Below are positions 60,862-64,000 of a stretch of DNA of 64,000 bases, piece by piece. The notes beneath the pieces were generated by a model. It did not search any database. It worked only from the letters and a program-made list of their open reading frames with translations, and had not been told where the DNA came from. Every line of letters starts with the position of its first letter. Positions within the stretch are counted from its first letter, which is position 1. The stretch is from Nonomuraea thailandensis. Its GTDB lineage: Bacteria > Actinomycetota > Actinomycetes > Streptosporangiales > Streptosporangiaceae. The stretch is from contig NZ_JAMZEB010000002.1 in assembly GCF_024172165.1 (NCBI RefSeq), positions 5,229,501 to 5,293,500 of the forward strand, in the 5' to 3' direction. A program made the translations under genes and the position numbers.

Positions 60862-61985
60862 GCCGTCACTCCGAGGTCGCGCAGTTGCGTGCGGGCGAAG
60901 TCGAGCTCGTCGGCGATGCCGTCGGCGAGCTGTTGCGGGGTCTGCGGGCGCAGCGCTGGCGGCAGCACGCCCCAGGTGTAGGTCTCCACGTCGTAGTGGT
61001 CGCACAGCGGCTCGGGCCCGCCGGTCAGCTCCTTGAGCGCCTCGCGCAGCACCGGCGTGGTGGTGGTCAGGGGCGGGGCGGGCTCGGCGTGCAGCGGCAC
61101 GTGGTAGTGCACCCGCCACGGCCCGGGCAGGCCGCGGGCGAACGCCTCGTCCAGGTCGTCGGCCGCGCCGCCGTGCGGGTTGCGGGTCTGGTGCAGGAAG
61201 CGGGGCTCGGCGTACTCGCGCAGCGCCCGCGGGTCGGCGCTCTCCAGGGCGGCCGAGACCTGGACCTTGACGATCGGCAGGCCCTTCGCCCGCAGGGCCT
61301 TCAGCGCGACGGCGGGCTGCTCCCACGCGCAGGCCAGGTGGGCCAGGTCCAGGCAGATGCCGAGCCGCCCGGTGTCGGCGCGGGCCAGGTGGGTGATCGC
61401 GTGCCCGGTCGTCTCCACGACGCAGCCCGGCTCGGGCTCGAACGCCACCCGCACCACCCGCCCGGTCTCCGACTGGACGGCGGCCAGCCCGGCGGCGAGC
61501 TGGTCGAGGCGGCGGGCCGCCTGGTCGGCCATGGCGGTGTTCCAGGGGTCGCGCCAGCCGAGCGGCAGGGTGGAGACCGACCCCCGGGCGGCGTCGTCGG
61601 GGAGCAGGTCGGCCAGGATGCGGGCCAGGTCGAACGTGTACGACAGCCGCTCCCTGGTGGTCCAGTCGGGGCGGTAGACGGCGTGCTTGACGACCGGGTC
61701 GTGGAAGGAGCGGTACGGGAAGCCGTTCAGCGTCACGACCTCCAGGCCCCGCGCGGTCAGCTCCCCGCGCAGCTTGGCGCGCAGGCCGGGATCGGCGGCC
61801 AGGACCTCGGCGACGGGCGCGGCCAGCCACAGCCCCAGCCCCAGCACGTCGCTGCCGAGCCGTTCCCTGACCGGGACCGCGTACGTGTCGAACTGGGCGA
61901 TGATGCCGTCGAGGTCCTCGGCCGGGTGCACGTTGGTGCAGTAGCCGAGGTGCAGCGTCGTGCCGGAGCGGTGCCGCAGCCGCAT
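60858..61985 (-). CDS. eboE: EboE-like metabolite-traffic protein (TIM-barrel)
   Basis: 375 residues. Opening LHLGYCTNVHPAEDLDGIIA is the EboE hallmark, then VVTLNGFPYRSFHDPVVKHA, RVAFEPEPGCVVETTG, GICLDLAHLACAWEQPAVAL and VKVQVSAALES, a xylose-isomerase-like TIM barrel. Substrate unknown. It starts as TGATG: the stop of the EboB-like gene (TGA 61987-61985) shares one base with ATG 61985-61983. Its end overlaps the EboF gene start by 4 bases. Strong evidence of one operon. Confidence 0.93.
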   Translation of the reverse strand: MRLRHRSGTTLHLGYCTNVHPAEDLDGIIAQFDTYAVPVRERLGSDVLGLGLWLAAPVAEVLAADPGLRAKLRGELTARGLEVVTLNGFPYRSFHDPVVKHAVYRPDWTTRERLSYTFDLARILADLLPDDAARGSVSTLPLGWRDPWNTAMADQAARRLDQLAAGLAAVQSETGRVVRVAFEPEPGCVVETTGHAITHLARADTGRLGICLDLAHLACAWEQPAVALKALRAKGLPIVKVQVSAALESADPRALREYAEPRFLHQTRNPHGGAADDLDEAFARGLPGPWRVHYHVPLHAEPAPPLTTTTPVLREALKELTGGPEPLCDHYDVETYTWGVLPPALRPQTPQQLADGIADELDFARTQLRDLGVTA

Positions 61986-62839
61986 CACTCGCCGCCGCGC
62001 TTGATGGAGCTGCCGGCGAACGTGGGCTCGGCCGCTCCGGTGACGCCGGTCAGGTCGAGGCGGCCCGACTGGCCGTAGAACTCCACGGGGTTGCGCCACA
62101 TGACCTGGTCCACGTCGTCCTCGCCGAACCCGGCGGCCAGCATCGCCTCGGCGGTCGCCAGGGTGAGCAGCGGGTCGGAGACGCCCCAGTCGGCGGCCGA
62201 GTTGACCAGCACGCGCTCGGTGCCGTACTTGCGCAGCAGCTCGACCATGCGCGGCGGCGACATCTTGGTCTCGGGGTAGATGGAGAAGCCCGTCCAGCAG
62301 CCGGTGCCGTGCACGAGGTCGATGGTGACCTCGTTGAGGTGGTCGACGGCGACGCGGCCGGGCTCGATGCCGGAGGCCTTGACGAGGTCCAGCGTGCGGC
62401 GGGTGCCGGCGGCCTTGTCGCGGTGCGGGGTGTGCACCAGCGCGGGCAGCTCGTGCTCGACGGCCAGGGCGAGCTGGCGTTCGAAGGCGTCGTCCTCCTC
62501 GGGGGTCATGGAGTCGTAGCCGATCTCGCCGACCGCGACCACGCGGTCCTTGTCCAGGTAGCGGGGCAGCAGGTCGAGGACGGGGCGGCAGCGCGGGTCG
62601 TTCGCCTCCTTGGGGTTGAGCGCGATCGTGGCGTGGTGGGCCACGCCGAACTGGGCGGCCCGGTACGGCTCCCAGCCGAGCAGCGAGTCGAAGTAGTCGG
62701 CGAACGAGCCGGGGCCGGTGCGCGGCTGGCCCAGCCAGAAGGACGGCTCGACGACGGCCGTGATCCCGGCGGCGGCCATGCGCGCGTAGTCGTCGGTGGT
62801 GCGCGAGGTCATGTGGATGTGCGGGTCGAAGATGCGCAT
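61985..62839 (-). CDS. TatD-family metal-dependent hydrolase (EboB-like)
   Basis: 284 residues. TatD features: IFDPHIHMTSRTTDDYARMA (HxH), VVAVGEIGYDSMTPEEDDAF (Glu), ALVHTPHRDKAAGTRRTLDL (His), VAVDHLNEVT and VNSAADWG (Asp). Metal ligands present. Start ATG at 62839, sharing one base with the EboA stop (TGATG). In the ebo cluster this is EboB. Activity untested here. Confidence 0.92.
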   Translation of the reverse strand: MRIFDPHIHMTSRTTDDYARMAAAGITAVVEPSFWLGQPRTGPGSFADYFDSLLGWEPYRAAQFGVAHHATIALNPKEANDPRCRPVLDLLPRYLDKDRVVAVGEIGYDSMTPEEDDAFERQLALAVEHELPALVHTPHRDKAAGTRRTLDLVKASGIEPGRVAVDHLNEVTIDLVHGTGCWTGFSIYPETKMSPPRMVELLRKYGTERVLVNSAADWGVSDPLLTLATAEAMLAAGFGEDDVDQVMWRNPVEFYGQSGRLDLTGVTGAAEPTFAGSSIKRGGE

Positions 62840-63453
62840 CAGGTCTCCTCGATGGGCAGGTCGCCGGTGGAACGGCTGGTGAGACGGCTGAGCAGGGCCG
62901 CGGCGTCGCCGGGCACGGGCCGGCCGGCCGCCTCCCGCTCCTCGGCGAACGCGGCCAGCATGGCGGCCAGCTCGGCGTCCGCCCGCTCCTCCAGCCGGTC
63001 CACCTCGGCCAGCGGGACCCCCGTGAACACGCACTTGAGCACCGCCTGCCGCCAGGCCGCCTGGTCGAGGTGGGCGGCGTACGGGCCGAGGGCGGCGGCC
63101 AGCAGGCGGGCGTCGTTGGTGCGGATGGCGTCGAGCAGGAGGGGCACCGCGTCCCGGCCGATGGGGAGCAGGGGCAGGGCCTTGAGCACGGCGCGTTTCT
63201 CGTCGGCGTCGCCGTGGTGGTAGAGGTCGCGGGCCTCGGCGGCGACGCGGCCGGGTGGCAGCGCCGACAGCAGCAGGGCCCTGGCGGCCTCGTCGGCCGT
63301 CCAGCCGGGCGCGCCGGGCAGCGGGGCCCGGCCGGCGCGTCTTCCCGCGGCGGCGAACGAGCGGGTGACGGTGGCGGGGCTGGCCAGCGCCTCGTCCAGC
63401 CAGGCGCCGTTCGGGGTGTCGCGCAGTGCGGCGTGCAGCCGCTCGGGTGGCAT
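62839..63453 (-). CDS. eboA: EboA domain protein
   Basis: 204 residues, mostly helical. Features: PPERLHAALRDTPNGAWLDE, KRAVLKALPLLPIGRDAVPL, LLDAIRTNDARLLAAALGPY and LDQAAWRQAVLKCVFTGVPL, the EboA pattern. No catalytic motif visible; probably a scaffold. ATG at 63453 in a TGATG overlap with the upstream isomerase gene. Confidence 0.93.
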   Translation of the reverse strand: MPPERLHAALRDTPNGAWLDEALASPATVTRSFAAAGRRAGRAPLPGAPGWTADEAARALLLSALPPGRVAAEARDLYHHGDADEKRAVLKALPLLPIGRDAVPLLLDAIRTNDARLLAAALGPYAAHLDQAAWRQAVLKCVFTGVPLAEVDRLEERADAELAAMLAAFAEEREAAGRPVPGDAAALLSRLTSRSTGDLPIEET

Positions 63454-64000
63454 CACGTTCCGCCTCCTTCGGATTCCCGCCCGGCCGGGCGGGCGGAGGC
63501 TCGTTCGGCGTCGCGGAGGAAGGCGAGGGAGCGGGCGGCGACGTCGGGGGCGGCGTGCGAGTGGCGCGGCAGCTCGACGGCGACCAGGCCGCGATAGCCG
63601 CAATCGGCCAGCGCGCGCAGCACCGGCGGGAAGTCGATCTCCCCTTCGCCGAACTCCAGGTGCTCGTGCGTGCCCCGGCGCATGTCGTCGATCTGGACGT
63701 TGACCAGGTACGGCCCCACCGCCCTCACGCAGTCGGGCACCGGGTCGGGCTCGTTGCAGCGGCAGTGGCCGATGTCCAGGGTGAGGCCGAGACCGTCCGG
63801 CGCGCCGAGCTCCCGGCGCAGCGCGTGCCAGCCGGCGATCGTGTCGACGAGCATGCCCGGCTCCGGCTCGAACCCCAGCGGCACCCCGCCGGCCTGCTCC
63901 AGCACCCGCGCGCACCCGTCCACCAGCCGCTTCCAGGCCAGGTCGGGCGGCACGTGCGCCGGCCGGACCCCCGACCAGAACGACACCGCCTCCGCGCCCA
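63453..64000 (-). CDS. Sugar phosphate isomerase/epimerase (AP-endonuclease-2 TIM barrel), cut by window edge
   Basis: About 182 C-terminal residues visible. VSFWSGVRPAHVPPDLAWKR, EPEPGMLVDTIAGWHALRRE, LTLDIGHCRCNEPDPVPDCV, VNVQIDDMRRGTHEHLEFGE, and VAVELPRHSHAAPDVAARSL show the metal ligands (Glu, Asp, His, Glu) of the xylose isomerase-like family. N-terminus lies beyond 64000. Upstream member of the ebo-type operon; TGA overlaps the EboA start. Confidence 0.9.
   Translation of the reverse strand, partial: GAEAVSFWSGVRPAHVPPDLAWKRLVDGCARVLEQAGGVPLGFEPEPGMLVDTIAGWHALRRELGAPDGLGLTLDIGHCRCNEPDPVPDCVRAVGPYLVNVQIDDMRRGTHEHLEFGEGEIDFPPVLRALADCGYRGLVAVELPRHSHAAPDVAARSLAFLRDAERASARPAGRESEGGGT

Overview
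The window is high-GC actinobacterial DNA, roughly 70-73% G+C, with third codon positions almost always G or C, many GTG/TTG starts and GTGA/ATGA/TGATG stop-start overlaps. A garA / MerR / bifunctional nuclease / MerR / gcvP block like that of Mycobacterium, zinc-ribbon and secreted protein types seen in Streptosporangiaceae, and a fused TrpEG suggest a Streptosporangiales actinomycete such as Nonomuraea or a relative. The genus is inferred from gene style, not measured. I see no tRNA, rRNA, CRISPR array, insertion sequence or prophage.

Layout. 1-2.7 kb: menaquinone synthesis (menD 3'-truncated by the window edge, menC, divergent menE). 2.7-8.2 kb: a small exported protein, an RpoD-like sigma factor, TetR, DUF5999, an alpha/beta hydrolase and a TPR protein. 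8.4-11.5 kb: gcvP under a tandem glycine riboswitch. 11.7-17.7 kb: resR-like MerR, bifunctional nuclease, second MerR, GarA-type FHA protein, a mannose-1-P guanylyltransferase fused to a degenerate phosphomannomutase, and a CDP-alcohol phosphatidyltransferase; this is a conserved actinobacterial neighbourhood. 17.8-22.9 kb: GNAT, trpF, a membrane protein, a NarL-type two-component pair and a phospholipid-methyltransferase-like gene. 23.3-25.7 kb: a three-gene operon of a catalytically dead-looking class I amidotransferase, an HSL-type hydrolase and an enoyl-CoA hydratase. 26-31.3 kb: flavohemoglobin, secreted BNR propeller, MmyB-like XRE regulator with a palindromic operator, and a cytoplasmic propeller paired with a MoaD-like protein. 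31.3-38.6 kb: thyX, M4 protease with a C-terminal propeller, an amidohydrolase with a changed active site, and trpEG with a leader peptide and attenuator. 38.7-45.3 kb: P450 plus TetR with a clear operator, a large S8 protease and a DUF4394 protein. 45.3-52.4 kb: CocE-type hydrolase, WYL regulator, SDR, VOC, AhpD-like protein, DUF3311 plus sodium:solute symporter, DUF6285. 52.5-58.8 kb: secreted hydrolase, CPBP protein, acyl-CoA dehydrogenase plus phosphotransferase, TetR and a membrane protein. 58.9-64 kb: an oligopeptide ABC ATPase pseudogene, then an ebo-type cluster (EboF-like phosphatase, EboE, TatD-like EboB, EboA, TIM-barrel isomerase) running off the right edge.

The most interesting system is the ebo-type operon at 59.5-64 kb. 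Other points are three genes that keep a fold but appear to have lost key catalytic residues (24982-25668, 35126-36304 and the C-terminal half of 14611-17115), the MoaD-like protein without a terminal diglycine next to a beta-propeller, and a trp leader peptide that appears to be translated from a leaderless transcript.
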